From: Merluccius polli
Lineage: Eukaryota > Chordata > Actinopteri > Gadiformes > Merlucciidae
Direction of reading: 5' to 3'
DNA: 64,000 bases
Assembly (NCBI GenBank): GCA_030340625.1
Contig: JAOPHQ010000624.1
Coordinates: forward strand, 1-64,000
The translations under genes and the position numbers were made by a program. How positions within the stretch are numbered: position 1 is the stretch's first letter; each line of letters opens with the position of its first letter. A model generated the notes under the pieces. The model made no database searches. It saw only the letters and a program-made list of their open reading frames with translations, and had not been told where the DNA came from. This document shows, piece after piece, positions 1 through 11,181 of the stretch.

Positions 1-25
1 CCCCCCCCCCCCCCCCCCCCCCCCC
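1..25. repeat. poly-C tract at window edge
   Basis: Twenty-five consecutive C residues at the very start. It may be the end of a longer homopolymer or an assembly artefact; nothing else can be said. Confidence 0.9.
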
Positions 26-297
26 AAGGTTTGGCGTTCAATAAATGATGAAAGACAACTAGGCTTTCTTTTTAAAGATGTGCAATACTGGTCCTTAAGA
101 CATTTGGTGTGTAGTCAGTAATTATAGTTTTTATCTTGAACTTGTTTACAGATTTTGAGAATATGGGATGGTGACTATTTGTGTAATTTTCTTCCACAAC
201 AACAAAGCTAGTCTGTCATGGAACTCATGGACGCGTTGAGAAGCAGTAGAGGATGGAGGAGTTGGAGAGATGATCTGAACGTCTGTTTGTTTTCCAG

Positions 298-1065
298 ATG
301 AAGGGTTGCATCAGAGTCCTGAAGGAGCAGCCTCCCAGCAGCGTAGAGGGACTCCTCAACGCTCTCAGGTCAGGACCTGCTCCACCTGTACACCTTTACC
401 TGTACACCTTTACCTGCCACACCTTTACCCGCCCCACCTTTACCTGCCACACCTTTACCTGCCACACCTCTACCTGCCCCACCTTTACCTGCCACACCTT
501 TACCCGCCACACCTTTACCAGCCACACCTCTACCTGCCCCACCTTTACCTGCCACACCTTTACCCGCCACACCTTTACCTGCCACACCTCTACCTGTACA
601 CCTTTACCTGCCACACCTCTACCTGCCACACCTTTACCTGCCACACCTTTACCTGCCCCACCTTTACCTGCCACACCTCTACCTGCCACACCTTTACCTG
701 CCACACCTTTACCTGCCACACTGTGATAAAATGTAAAACAGTGCATTAAGAACCCGTGTTGTGCATTATTTGTGGACACACCTGGTCGTGGATTATCCTG
801 ACTTATACACAGTGTGGTTGGATCCTCCACATGTGTCCTTCACAACGCAGAAACAATATGCTCAAAGTTATGGATGAAAGTAACGATCTCCAATCTAATC
901 ATTGTTGGTCACTGTGGTAAGAGCGGAATAAACCACGGGGCGATGCGGTCGAAGTGCGTTATTTAAATGTAACTCGGTGCCCTCCTCCTTTCCAGATATA
1001 CAACCAAACATCTCAACGATGAGACGACCTCGAAGCAGATCAGAAACATGCTGCAGGTTAACTGA
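298..1065 (+). CDS. last two exons of an unidentified gene
   Basis: Two short segments have good splice signals and join in frame. The first (298-368) follows a TTTTCCAG acceptor, reads KGCIRVLKEQPPSSVEGLL and on to LNALR, and ends at a donor AG|GTCAGG. The second (996-1065) follows a pyrimidine-rich CCTTTCCAG, completes the split Arg codon, reads YTTKHLNDETTSKQIRNMLQ and stops at TGA 1063-1065. The composition (charged, helical, not low complexity) and the matching phase argue for real terminal exons. I do not recognise the protein. The intron between them contains a 15-bp minisatellite. The true 5' exons would lie left of the window. The long open frame running on through the minisatellite is not coding. 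A pseudogene cannot be excluded. Confidence 0.5.
385..722. repeat. 15-bp minisatellite
   Basis: About 22 copies of a 15-bp unit related to CACACCTTTACCTGC, with variants CCCGC and GTACA. It lies in the intron between the two exons above. Because 15 is a multiple of three, all frames stay open on both strands, which creates false ORFs. Confidence 0.95.
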
Positions 1066-1139
1066 CGAAGCGATACAACGCAAGTCTCTGACTGCTGGGT
1101 CCTCATTTCAGGAGCTTTCTTTTGATCATATCTACGGCC

Positions 1140-1385
1140 GGGCTGGGTGATAAGGAAGACTTTCCTATCGTAGTATTTCTGCTAAACTTTGATATTAAAA
1201 CATTTCCCTGTCTCATAGTTCAGTATGATGAACTTCAGTTTGATTATTTAACTCTATAGTCATTTAGTGTCACTACTAGTATTATTATATTTGTACAATG
1301 ATACAAAACCATACGTGTTAATCTTGTGACGTCGTTATCCCATTGAAAGACGATATATGATGGCATTAATTATCGCCCAGCCCTA
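1140..1385. mobile_element. short MITE-like element, TIR GGGCTGGGTGATA
   Basis: The left end GGGCTGGGTGATAA is matched in inverse by TTATCGCCCAGCCC at the right end. The interior is AT-rich with no ORF. This terminal sequence is common in fish hAT-like MITEs. I could not find a convincing 8-bp target duplication, so the exact ends are uncertain. Confidence 0.55.
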
Positions 1386-2844
1386 CCTAAAATAATATTT
1401 GTGTGTGTTTTGTCATTTGGTTGTGTTTGTCATGTTCCCATGCATTTCACCGGACGGGGATGTTGAGGCTGTTTTGTATGAGAAGCCACTGTAATATCTG
1501 TAACTCTGCATGGTTTGATTGTAGTCTGACAATCTCACCGTTATTTAGACTGAAGCTCAGACATAGCTAGCTAGCTCACTAGCTAACCTGCCAAATTCTT
1601 GCATGACTAATTAGTTGCGGGGCCTTCATTGCTGCACTAAATATGACGTAAAATGATCGATTCATTTAAAGTTCAGACATCTTTCAGTTGTCTCCGCCCA
1701 CTAGGACTATTAAAACAGACGTAGAAGAGCCAATCCCATCAGTGCCGAACCCGTTGGCCATACATGGTCCTTCCTCTAGTCAACCCGGCCATGTGACCCT
1801 TCATATCCATATCTCCTCCAAAAAGGTTTGACGTCATGAAAAACGGAAGAGTGGACGGCAGAGAAAATGTCGCTGCCGCGAGCTTTCCACCCGGTTTTAT
1901 TATTTCCAAGAAGACATATTGACATGTTTTATTAGAATAGAAATGTGTTCATTACTGCCAAGCCTAAACTAAACTCACCCTAACATTTAAATCAAGACAA
2001 GTCCTTGCATCTTTCTCTCTTCCGATGGGAAAGGATTCCTGGAGGAGGAAGTCCAGCTCTGGGGCCGCTGGTGGTTTAGTTTTAGTAGCTTAGGTTTCTC
2101 TTGACTACCTCTTTAATAATCCTATTATTGTGGAGGTGGAAAATGCTTCCTGAGGTGTAAGAAGTAACGCACCAGCCACCATGTCCACCATTTGTTGTCC
2201 TCCTCAGTGGGGTCAGTTCATTAGTAGTTATTGGCAGCCTGTGTGTTGGATATGAAGCCCGGTTCTGGATACTAACTGGACTTTATGTTAAATGTCATTC
2301 ACAGCACCTCTTCTGTAATGTGACGTATTTAAGGTAAAGCATGGTGATGGGGTGGGACCAAGCGACATGGGAGTCATGTGATTCGCTCCTACTCTCCTAG
2401 CAACGGTGTTTTAATTGGTTGGGGCGGTATGCCCCGCCTGCTTACACTTGATGACGCAATCAAATCAATCCGTCAATCAAAAGCAAAGATATTTTTAAAG
2501 GATGTTAAGGTGATGAACAATAAGGAAAGGAATAACGAGGAGGAAATTGGTACAATTTCATGAGATTGTGTTGAAACTATTAAGTGGGACCGAATGAAGA
2601 AAGATGGCCGTGTATTCTTCATGTCACTGAACTATTGACTGTTGGATACAACCCAATAACCAACAGCAACGCATTTTAAACTTCAATTGTTTTACTCAAT
2701 CGTTTTCTGTTACCTTTTGTGTTGTATTTTAATACCGCAGTGTTTTGTTTTTTTATGATTCGGCATCGCCCGTTTTATGAATGCCAAATAAAGTTTTACA
2801 TTTTCCAACATTTGAACTCTCCTTCCTGATTCCTCTCTGCTACT
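1386..2844. other. no gene recognised
   Basis: Unique-looking sequence with no convincing exon, RNA gene or element. An AATAAA signal lies near 2787 but no gene can be tied to it. The 61-codon open frame at 2378-2563 has no recognisable features. Confidence 0.5.
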
Positions 2845-2854
2845 TCATGATGTC

Positions 2855-3835
2855 ATTCAATTCAATTTCAATTCAATTTCAATTTATTTCAGACATATCA
2901 AAAATACAAAGCAAAATGAAAAATATAAAAATACAAAAATGATGTTTAAATTATTTCACAAAAAAAAGAAAACAAATTACATATATTATTATGATATGCC
3001 TGAAAAGGAGTAGGAAGAAGTATAAACTTATTTACACCTACCCCTTTTCCACAGCTCACATTTTTTATTTGTTTAAATTATTATATTAGCTTCTTGTGTT
3101 GTACAATTGGCGCTACTATATTTGATATTTACAATTCATACATATATACAACTTGATATACTATGATTTGTTATCATTTATATATTTAAACAATGCATAT
3201 ATCCATATATACATATATATACTCATACACTCAATATATCTCTATATATATATACAATCAACATATCTATACATATATATATATATACAATCCATATATC
3301 TATATTTTTATATATATATACAAATACAATTTGACGTTCAATATTTACACTTTAAATATATACAATCCTTTTTTTAAATTGTGTTTAATTATTATTATTA
3401 TTTTTATTTTATTATTATTTTTTAAATTAATTAATTATTATTTTTTTCAAATATATTTTCCTTCTTAAATCTCTCCCTCATCCCTGTACCTTTTGAATGT
3501 CATTGCTTTGAACCTTTTTTTAAACTGGATCATGTTCGGACATTGCTTTAGCTCCGTGCTCAAACCATTCCACAGTTTCACACCACCAATTGAGATGCAC
3601 TGACATTTTAAAGTCGTGCGAACAGCTAGCGTCTTAAAGTTTAACTGTTCCCTTAAATTATAACCCCCCTCTCTGTCAAAAAAAAGTTTTTGAATGTTAG
3701 CTGGTAGCAGTTTGTTTCTTGCTTTAAACATAATTTGTGCCACTTGATAGTCAACCAGGTCATTAAACTTTATGGTACGGGAATGTAAAAACAGGAGGTT
3801 GGTGTGATCATAATATCCTGCTTTATTGATTATTC
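2855..3835 (-). mobile_element. 5'-truncated LINE remnant (L2/CR1-like)
   Basis: On the minus strand, 3743 to 3465 encodes about 92 residues resembling the C-terminal tail of a non-LTR reverse transcriptase, with motifs such as NIQKLF, YNLREQLNF, SIGGVKLWN and FKKRFKAM ahead of a stop. Downstream on that strand is an AT-rich tract (about 3460-3060). The element ends in short AATTGA-type tandem repeats near 2880-2855, which is typical of CR1/L2-type 3' ends. No endonuclease or catalytic RT motif is present. Clade assignment is tentative. Confidence 0.65.
3070..3465. repeat. AT-rich ATATAC-type low-complexity tract
   Basis: Imperfect ATATATAC and TTATTATT repeats inside the LINE remnant's 3' part. 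The ORFs here (strings of Ile and Tyr) are artefacts of the repeat. Confidence 0.85.
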
Positions 3836-5987
3836 TTATGGCTCGTCATTGATTTGCTTATTGAGCTGGCGTGTGGATCAAGTCATCCCAGTGCAGAGGC
3901 CTACATTGTGAGAGTTGAGTCAATAGTAAAATCAGAATATATCTCCTTTGTCAGCAGCCTGGTGGCTCCAAGGTGCCAGTACTGTTCCCGTCCACCAGGC
4001 GGCTGATACCAGCTGCCTGGCGCCAGCAGTCCTCTACTTCTGCTCTACAGGAATCTGCTTTCAACTTGACTTTCTAAAGGACAACATTTCAAAACCTACA
4101 CAAGATATCTGACCTTCATGTTGTGTAGTGTGTACTAGTAGGCTATTGCCAATGCTGACAGGCCAGCTCGTAGGCCTGTGCGGTTAGTGGAAGTTGACTT
4201 GTGTGTCATTTTGTACTTCGAGGGCCGAGGGGTTTTTTCACTGCTACTCATAAATCACACATAAGGCGCTTCCCCAGATCTCATGTATTACAATAGTAAT
4301 AAATGTGTGGCGTGCCCCTGCTGCGTGCTCGCCATTTATACCTCTAGTTCAGGGGCTTGAAGTTAAAGCTGCCATACAATTGGATGCTCCCAAAAAACAG
4401 GACGTATTTATAAAGGCCAGAAATGTTTGCAGAGCTGAATAAAACGGGGAGCCGGACCTCATGCAGGAGACTTCACTGTAGTTCAGGTATAAAACATGGA
4501 GAGATGACACCATGTTGGTGCAGAGCCACCGTGAGGATTATAGGCCTACAACAATACAAACAAAGCATAGCTTTCATTTACAATCACTTATTGATTTGAA
4601 TAGAAACGTGTTGAAGAATTGTTAACAGTCCACATTTTGTATGTGTCCCTACACAGGACAAATACAATTCAAGGCAGCGGTTTACAAACAATAAGCAGAG
4701 GATATGACATCATACCGTACCAATCATACACCGAGACAATACAAACATTCACAAAGTAAAGTTCATCATTATTCTAGTTGGTGTTGTCCACAATGTGCCA
4801 GTAAATGATCCCATGTACTGATAAATAAAATCTATAGTTTGTATCCTGATGGTTGGCATTAGAGCTCAAAGTTACAGATATATAATCTCACTCTGAAGTG
4901 AAAGGTGAAAAAGTGTTGAAGATAATATCAAATAGTTTTAGATCAGTAGTTTTAACTCAACACTCATTATTTCACTTTCAATAGGCCTATTGGAAAAACT
5001 ATGAATCTAATTAAAATATATGTAATAATATTAATGAATAATAATTACAGCCTGATTACCAATGTCTCTAATAATTATACAAGGTAATAAATAATCAGAT
5101 TCCTCCCACAGACTAAATGTCTCCATGGATATGAATCTATAGAGAGCTGTTTGTGGCACCGCCTGCTCACTGCTTTGTTCTTGGTCTGTTATTCACTTCA
5201 TTTTGGTTTCATTTGGAAATTCATAGTCCAGTAAAAATAAATTGTATCACTTATTAAATATTTGAAAATGTTAAAGTGGAATCCAGTTTAAAATTCAGAA
5301 TACATTTAATGGTGCATCTAATAATAATATATAACGCTATCTTTCTATTTCTCAAATGATCCTCATCAATATTGAGGCCATCATATGATCTCTATGTTTC
5401 CTAATATCATTGTTGACATCATAGGCCGATATAATGTTATTCTGATGTTGTGGGAATTGGAGAAAAAGCCTTTTGTTTAGCTGATATGATTTGTATATTC
5501 TTCTTTAATGGCGTCTACATTATTGAAGTAGCCTTTACGACGTTTTTTACATATTTGCAACGTGTTGCTAATAAATATCGGCCTAATATTACAAGTTAGA
5601 AAGTGTGCGGGAGTTTTTTTGTCAGCTTTTGATCTCCTCATCCCTTTCCGACGCACCTGTCTCATGAAGTAGATGGCAAAGTGCTTCTCACTTTCTACAT
5701 CATTTTTGATTGAAAGTCTATAATAATCTGCGTGGTTTTAACTTGTAGTACACATGATCAAACTCTTCTCTCAGCACTCATCAGTGTTTCCATTTCCACC
5801 CACACCTCTGTCGTCAAGGAGACGGCCACGATGCTGTTTTGATTGGCAGCTGGTCCTCAGTGTGGGGAGCAGGATGTGGTGCTCTGTGATGCTTGTGGTC
5901 TGGAGCTGCTGGTGGTGAGGAAACAGATGCAGGTCTGCACTAATAGAGAGAACCTGAGCTCATCTGCTCTCCCAGCAGCGTCTCAGT
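3836..5987. other. no gene recognised; AT-rich intergenic
   Basis: No ORF with recognisable domains, no RNA gene and no clear terminal repeats. Several AATAAA-like motifs occur, as expected by chance in AT-rich DNA. Confidence 0.5.

Positions 5988-6079
<92 letters not shown>
5988..6079. repeat. (CA)n microsatellite
   Basis: About 45 uninterrupted CA dinucleotides. It lies about 270 bases upstream of the V-gene leader exon. Confidence 0.99.
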
Positions 6080-6080
<1 letters not shown>

Positions 6081-6346
6081 CAGCGTCTCCACTCCACTCC
6101 AGATATGTTTTATTTCACTTGAGCTGCAGGTCAATTAAACTCTGTGCTCTCATTGGTCCTCAGAATCATGTGACACACAGAGACACCACGCCATTGGTTC
6201 AACTGAGCTGTCACTCAAAAGGCAGCCCTCCCGGTCCCCCCCAGGGGGCGGTGGTGGCAGGCGGGTGTTGAGGACCTATTAGAGGCCACCCAGGTTCCCC
6301 CTGGTCTCAGTGGCAGCCCCTCTCCTCAGCTACTCCTGCAGACCAG

Positions 6347-7930
6347 ATGCTTCTCCTCTCCAGGGCTGCCTGGAGCGCCCTGTGTTTAGGTGACAGTTTC
6401 CCACCAATCACAACTCAACACACAAAGTGTTTCGTCCACCCCAGAACGGGGATGCTCATCCATGTGCTCTTGTCCCTACAGCGGTGGTTGCCATGGCAGC
6501 AGAGCTGACTCAGGACTAGGGCTTTGACTCCGAACTTCGTTATTCGAATATAATACGAATATCAAAATATATATATTCAAACGAATATTAGGCAGCCCTT
6601 GATATTCGAACTTGTTATGGGAATTATTTATTGTAAATGTCTTTGCTTGAACGTTGTTTTCAATTCAGATTCCGACGCTTTTTCACGCCTGCACGTGACC
6701 AAACCGGAAAACAGGTCTCCTGACTTCCGCTTGTCGGAAAAGCCGGTAGCAACTGACGGCGACATCTATTGACTTGGCCTAGCTGTTGGCGTTTTATTTG
6801 ATTTTAACATCTGAATGTTAGTGAGAAGAAGAAAATGTCAAAGCCAGTAAAGTACCAGAAGCGGGATAAAACAGCGGTAAAAGCTAGCGTGTGCGTTCGG
6901 GGGAGGGGTACTCTCCTCGGACACATTACTCTGAAGCCCCGCTGACGGTCTGGAAGTGCGGATTAATAAATACAATAATGTGATGAGACCTGTTTCGCGG
7001 AATGCGAAAGTACGTTGCGCATAACCCCTATTAGCAAGGCTATCATTGGTCATCTGGGCTCCTGTAGGTGACGTTAGCGTCCTGGTTTGCGCCAATTTTG
7101 TATTTTATAGCAGAACAATGGCTGCGTCAACACCAACAGAACATAGTCACAAAGCAACGCTCTTCCCTAGAGCCAGAAAATGTGAATCATCTGGTATTTT
7201 TGGCGAATAACTTAAAAAAGTCTGCAGCCAAATAAACTGCAGCCAGCCAGATCTTAATGTGAGCAAAACAATTTGTTAATGGCGAGTAGGATTGGTTTTT
7301 ATTTTTAGGCCTACCTTTATTTATTTTGTCTGTTCAGTTTAGTCTGACAGTTTAGCCTTATCCCTATTTTTGATGAAACCGAATGCATACACAGTTTGTG
7401 TCTGACCTTTAATGAATAAAGGTTCTGAAAACATTGTTGCCTGCCTATTGACGTTGACTGATACACTGCCCCCCTGGTGGACAAAACATATACAACTTAA
7501 GTTTTAAACCATATAGGTCTTACTGAAGGCATTTCATTGTCAAAATATTATTAATAAATATTCGAATATATTCGAATATTAATATTAATAAACAAACGAA
7601 CATCGAATATGATTTTTGGGAAAAAGTCAAAGCCCAGTCAGGACCAGGTGTCGTGGAGCAGGAGAGAAGGTACAGCCGTCTCCTTCAGATGTACAAACAC
7701 TGACCAGTGTAATACATATATCCTTTGGTACCAGAAGAAAGAGACGGAAACATTCACCCTGATTCTTGTCATTGAGAAGAGTAATGGTAAACTTCTTAAA
7801 GGTTCCAACCATCCTCAGAAAGATGACTTCTCATCTGTTATGAAAGAGAACAGCTATGAGTTGTCGCTTCAGAAGGTGAAAGTGTCCCATTCTGCCACCT
7901 ATTACTGTTCCTGTTGGGATAGCAGTGGCA
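6347..7930 (+). pseudogene. TCR gamma V segment, split by a transposon
   Basis: The leader exon is 6347-6389: ATG, then MLLLSRAAWSALCL, ending in phase 1 at G|GTGACA. The intron ends in a CCCTACAG acceptor. The V exon starts at 6482 (VVAMAAELTQD) and breaks at 6516. After a 1,120-bp insert it resumes at 7645 with QVSWSRREG and AVSFRC. It then shows the framework-2 motif LWYQKKETETF and SATYYCS before a recombination signal. First Cys (FRC), core Trp and second Cys (YYC) are all present. The YQKKETETF framework and the neighbouring gamma-type J and C support a TRGV identity. The insertion makes the germline gene non-functional unless the insert is removed. The ATG-started frame at 7609 runs from insert DNA into the V and is not a native start. 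Confidence 0.85.
6517..7636. mobile_element. hAT-like non-autonomous element in V exon
   Basis: Terminal inverted repeats TAGGGCTTTGAC (left) and GTCAAAGCCCA (right) fit the hAT start rule (T/C)A(A/G)NG. Flanking 8-mers are CTCAGGAC (6509-6516) and GTCAGGAC (7637-7644), seven of eight identical, the hAT duplication length. The interior carries TTCGAATATT-type AT-rich segments near both ends and no intact transposase. Removing the element and one flank copy restores a continuous V reading frame, which fixes the boundaries independently of the terminal repeats. Confidence 0.85.
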
Positions 7931-7968
7931 CACAGTGAGACGTTCTCCTTCCTGCCCATACAAAAACC
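7931..7968 (+). promoter_or_regulatory. V recombination signal, 22/23-type spacer
   Basis: Heptamer CACAGTG at 7931-7937 directly follows the V coding end. The nonamer ACAAAAACC is at 7960-7968, giving a 22-bp spacer (23 with the frame CAAAAACCT). The signal is consensus quality, so the pseudogene V may still be cut by RAG. Confidence 0.92.
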
Positions 7969-8363
7969 TCTGGTGATCACATGACCCTGCAGCTCAGCTC
8001 CCATTGGCTGTTCAATCTCCAGCCAGGCGTCCATGTTAACAGACATGAGCAGGAAGGTCTGGACTGTGTTCTGTCAGAGTTCGATCCCAGCCTGGACCTA
8101 CTGTCTGTAGTTTAGGCTTCAATCTAAGCCTTGGTCTCTCCTTGCTACTGTGCAGAGTCAATACAATCACTGGACTGGTTGTTCATTAGGCTGAGATGGA
8201 TCAAACTAAAGAGTAACACTAGACACACATCCCCAGGCTCTGATGAAAGTGGACCACTTTAGGCTCAAGTCTCAAGATAAGCCATCTAGTAAAATACTAA
8301 GCTGTTACCTTTACCTTGTAATGAAGCGCTCTCTGGAAGACCTTTAACTTCCTGCTTCCATGA
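7969..8363. other. V-to-minisatellite spacer, no gene
   Basis: Unique sequence between the V signal and the 41-bp minisatellite. No further V, D or J segment was recognised. Confidence 0.5.
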
Positions 8364-8780
8364 GAAGGAATGAGTCTTTAGTTGTTAATAAAGCCTAGGA
8401 TGAAGAAGGAATGAGTCTTTAGTTGTTCATAAAGCCTAGGATGAAGAAGGAATGAGTCTTTAGTTGTTCATAAAGCCTAGGATGAAGAAGGAATGAGTCT
8501 TTAGTTGTTAATAAAGCCTAGGATGAAGAAGGAATGAGTCTTTAGTTGTTAATAAAGCCTAGGATGAAGAAGGAATGAGTCTTTAGTTGTTAATAAAGCC
8601 TAGGATGAAGAAGGAATGAGTCTTTAGTTGTTCATAAAGCCTAGGATGAAGAAGGAATGAGTCTTTAGTTGTTAATAAAGCCTAGGATGAAGAAGGAATG
8701 AGTCTTTAGTTGTTCATAAAGCCTAGGATGAAGAAGGAATGAGTCTTTAGTTGTTAATAAAGCCTAGGATGAAGAAGGAA
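8364..8780. repeat. 41-bp minisatellite between V and J
   Basis: About ten head-to-tail copies of a 41-bp unit containing GAATGAGTCTTTAGTTGTT and AAAGCCTAGGATGAAGAAG. Copies differ mainly at one position (TTGTTAATAAA versus TTGTTCATAAA), which indicates recent homogenisation. Confidence 0.97.
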
Positions 8781-8985
8781 AGAAGACAGTTGAGTCATTT
8801 CTACTGAACACAAGTAGTGACATCAACTCTCCTTGTTTTACTCTGCAGTCTCTTCCAAAGTCCTCCTCCAACATGAAGCACATCTACATGTCTCCCTCGC
8901 GTTGGAGCACTTCTATCATCTAGGGGATCGATGTGATCAGCAAGTTATTGATCAGCACTGACGGCATCACAGGCCAGCCCACAGA

Positions 8986-9013
8986 GGTTTATGTTGCAGG
9001 ATATTTCACTGTG
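8986..9013 (+). promoter_or_regulatory. J recombination signal, 12-bp spacer
   Basis: Nonamer GGTTTATGT (8986-8994), a spacer of exactly 12 bases, and heptamer CACTGTG (9007-9013) immediately before the J coding segment. It satisfies the 12/23 rule with the upstream V signal. Confidence 0.95.
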
Positions 9014-9052
9014 TCTACATCTTCGGTGGCGGCACCACCCTGGTTGTTACAG
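9014..9052 (+). CDS. TCR gamma J segment
   Basis: This 39-base segment reads YIFGGGTTLVVT, containing the FGxGT motif that defines light-chain-like and TCR J segments. It ends ACAG|GTAAGA, a strong splice donor, in phase 1. The lone G joins the first two bases of the constant exon at 11787 to make an Asp codon (DTTVAKPKV). The 12-spacer signal lies directly upstream. No second J was seen before the constant region. The gamma assignment comes from the constant exons downstream rather than from the J alone. Confidence 0.9.
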
Positions 9053-9545
9053 GTAAGATCACTTCTTTCATGGTTTCTCTAACTTTGTGTTTCATGTCAC
9101 GTTGGGCAGAATATGAGTGTCATAATATTTCCACTTAGTTGTGTTTGACCTGTTTGACTTGTGCTAGAGAAGTCAGTGTCTGAAGATTCATGGTGTCTTT
9201 GTTCAGCTTCAGATATCACTTATGCCGTTTCATAAACTATGCAGCAGTATAATATCTCAGTATATTATATTATACATTTTAAAGGTTCATCAACAAAAAA
9301 TGTGAAATATCAAAATGGGGGTATAAATAAATACTAATATTAAACTAATAAAATGTAAATATTAATTTAATCAGCAGCTGGCCAACAGTATGTAAAGCCT
9401 CCTCACAACATTTAAGTAGAATCTAATAATAATAATAATAATAATAATAACATTAACAATAATAATAAATATCATAATAATAATAATTATGGTTATTATA
9501 GTAATTATGTAATTTTACAATAAAGTAAATGCAATAATTAAACAT
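9053..9545. other. J-C intron, 5' part, with (AAT)n tract
   Basis: Intronic sequence. An imperfect (AAT)n microsatellite occupies about 9427-9482. No exon was recognised. Confidence 0.7.
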
Positions 9546-9928
9546 ACGGGGGCAATTGCTCTGCCGCTACGTTAGCCACTTTTTAGAGTTTAACACGGTT
9601 TTAAACTCGTCAGTGACGCAAGAAGTCACGTGACGTCTTAAGCTCCATTGCTGTGTCGTATGTACCTGTGGTTTAACCTGCAGCTGCGTTTTACCTTGAT
9701 CTCAATTGCTGTGTCTTCAGAGAAATTCACATCAGACACTAGGGGCGTATTTTGTGCGTGTTAGTCTAGTCTCCAAACGGACATGGTTTCAGAGGAGACT
9801 AAACCAGTTTGCAGGATGAAACAACGCTCCATTATAACCGACACACACAGAATTAGTTTTATTAATTATTATTAGTAGTATTAATAATAATGTATGATAC
9901 ATTTACACTTATTACGCCAGATAGGCCT

Positions 9929-10256
9929 TCAGTACAATAACAATATTGGACATAGTCGACTTGGAATGAGCAGTGATATTTCACGGCTCGCGGGGCTCAG
10001 GTATCGGTCGTGCGTCCGCTCAGCAATAGCATTACGCGCTTCAACTTTCAAGCGCTTCCATACATTCTTTAAACGTGCCGCTGCTCGGTCTTCTGCTGGA
10101 AGATTGTTAAATGTGTTTGAGAGATCATCCCAAACAGACTTTCTTCGGAGCGTGGTGGTGGTGTCTTTCCTCTTCCACCGTGTCCACAACACCTCGAATG
10201 CAGTACAATAAATATAACTTCTGCTCCTCGTTATATTTCTCTATCCGAGACATGTT
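9929..10256 (-). pseudogene. Myb/SANT-like DNA-binding protein remnant
   Basis: On the minus strand two overlapping frames together resemble the Myb/SANT-like domain found in Harbinger-associated proteins. The first reads IEKYNEEQKLYLLYCI. After a frame change near 10150-10190 it continues KSVWDDLSNTFNNLP and AAARLKNVWKRLKVEARN. The spaced Trp residues and the basic helix (LKNVWKRLKVEAR) are the features I rely on. The frame break and lack of further ORF make it a pseudogene. Its host element sits in the intron of the TCR gamma gene in the opposite orientation. Confidence 0.6.
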
Positions 10257-10330
10257 CATCGTGTCAGGGGGGTATGCAGCAACAATTTTGGCGCCCCCCA
10301 TAAACATTACGTGGTGCGCGGTTGTTGACG

Positions 10331-10373
<43 letters not shown>

Positions 10374-10441
10374 GAGGGGGGTGCTGCGCGATCGGGGGCG
10401 CCCCCCTGGTACGGCGCGATTGTTGAGGGGGGGGGGGGGGG
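10331..10441. repeat. (GT)n followed by poly-G
   Basis: About twenty GT repeats (10331-10371) then G-rich sequence ending in a 15-base G run (10427-10441). Both lie inside the Harbinger-like element. Confidence 0.95.
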
Positions 10442-10949
10442 AGAAGTAATCGATTGATTGACGTAGGTAAGGGCAGATTCAGATTCCAGACTCAGATTTC
10501 CACAAAAAGTAGGCTAGACTATTTCATAATATATTTCAACATTATTTGCGTTTTATTATATTATAGTTCACTTTACATTCCCATTAAGTTTTTGTTGGTA
10601 ATTATAGCACAAAATGCATCCAACATTAAGTTAAGACTGCGTCTGCTGGAGTATAACGGGAAATCAGAGTACTTCCGGTTTAACACGAGTTTTACTACGA
10701 ATCAGCTGAACCTGTGTCGGTCAGTACACAGCAATCAGGTTTAACTTCGTGCGCAGCTGCGAGTTAAACTCCAAAACCTCCGGTTTCCGGAGTACGGTTT
10801 TAAACCGCAGCACAGCTAACGCAATGCTAACTGACAGAGCAATTGCCCCACGTTTATTATTTATTATTAGAATTGAGTTTGTTTTTAAATAAACATTTGA
10901 TTCTTAACATATTTTAGGCCTATTGACTCAACATTTTTTGGTATAGATA

Positions 10950-11040
10950 TGTTCAAGATTCAAGTTTCAACAACTTTATTTGTCACATACACATACAGGA
11001 TGTACAGTGAAATCAAAGTGGCAATGCTTACGGGATTGTG
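10950..11040. repeat. LINE/SINE 3'-end-like fragment
   Basis: The segment AACTTTATTTGTCACATACA with a following GTGAAAT resembles the reverse complement of fish LINE/SINE 3' tails (compare 34611-34670). It is short, so the call is weak. Confidence 0.4.
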
Positions 11041-11181
11041 TAAAATGTAATAATATAGATCAATATTATATTGGTATATTAGACCACTAATAATAAAGTA
11101 ATGATGTTTATTTTGGAGTAATGTTATGTATATTATGCTTGCTATATAAATCAGATATATTCTATGTATATCACAGTTATA

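Larger units (their letters stand above)
9549..10849. mobile_element. PIF/Harbinger-like element in J-C intron
   Basis: The ends GGGGCAATTGCTCTG and CAGAGCAATTGCCCC are perfect inverted repeats, continued by a second, looser pair (ACGTTAGC and GCTAACGC). The flanking trinucleotide ACG occurs at 9546-9548 and 10850-10852. A 3-bp duplication fits PIF/Harbinger. The interior encodes a Myb/SANT-like protein remnant on the minus strand, and Harbinger elements carry such a second protein. There is no sign of the DDE nuclease gene, so the copy is defective. The interior also contains a (GT)n and a poly-G tract. Confidence 0.75.

Noticed and set aside
298..749. Long open frames through the 15-bp repeat on both strands
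   Set aside because: They exist because the repeat length is a multiple of three; only the first 71 bases (298-368) show exon-like features.
7609..7938. An ATG-started V protein beginning in GKKSKPSQ
   Set aside because: The ATG and first residues are transposon sequence; the real leader and V start are at 6347 and 6482.
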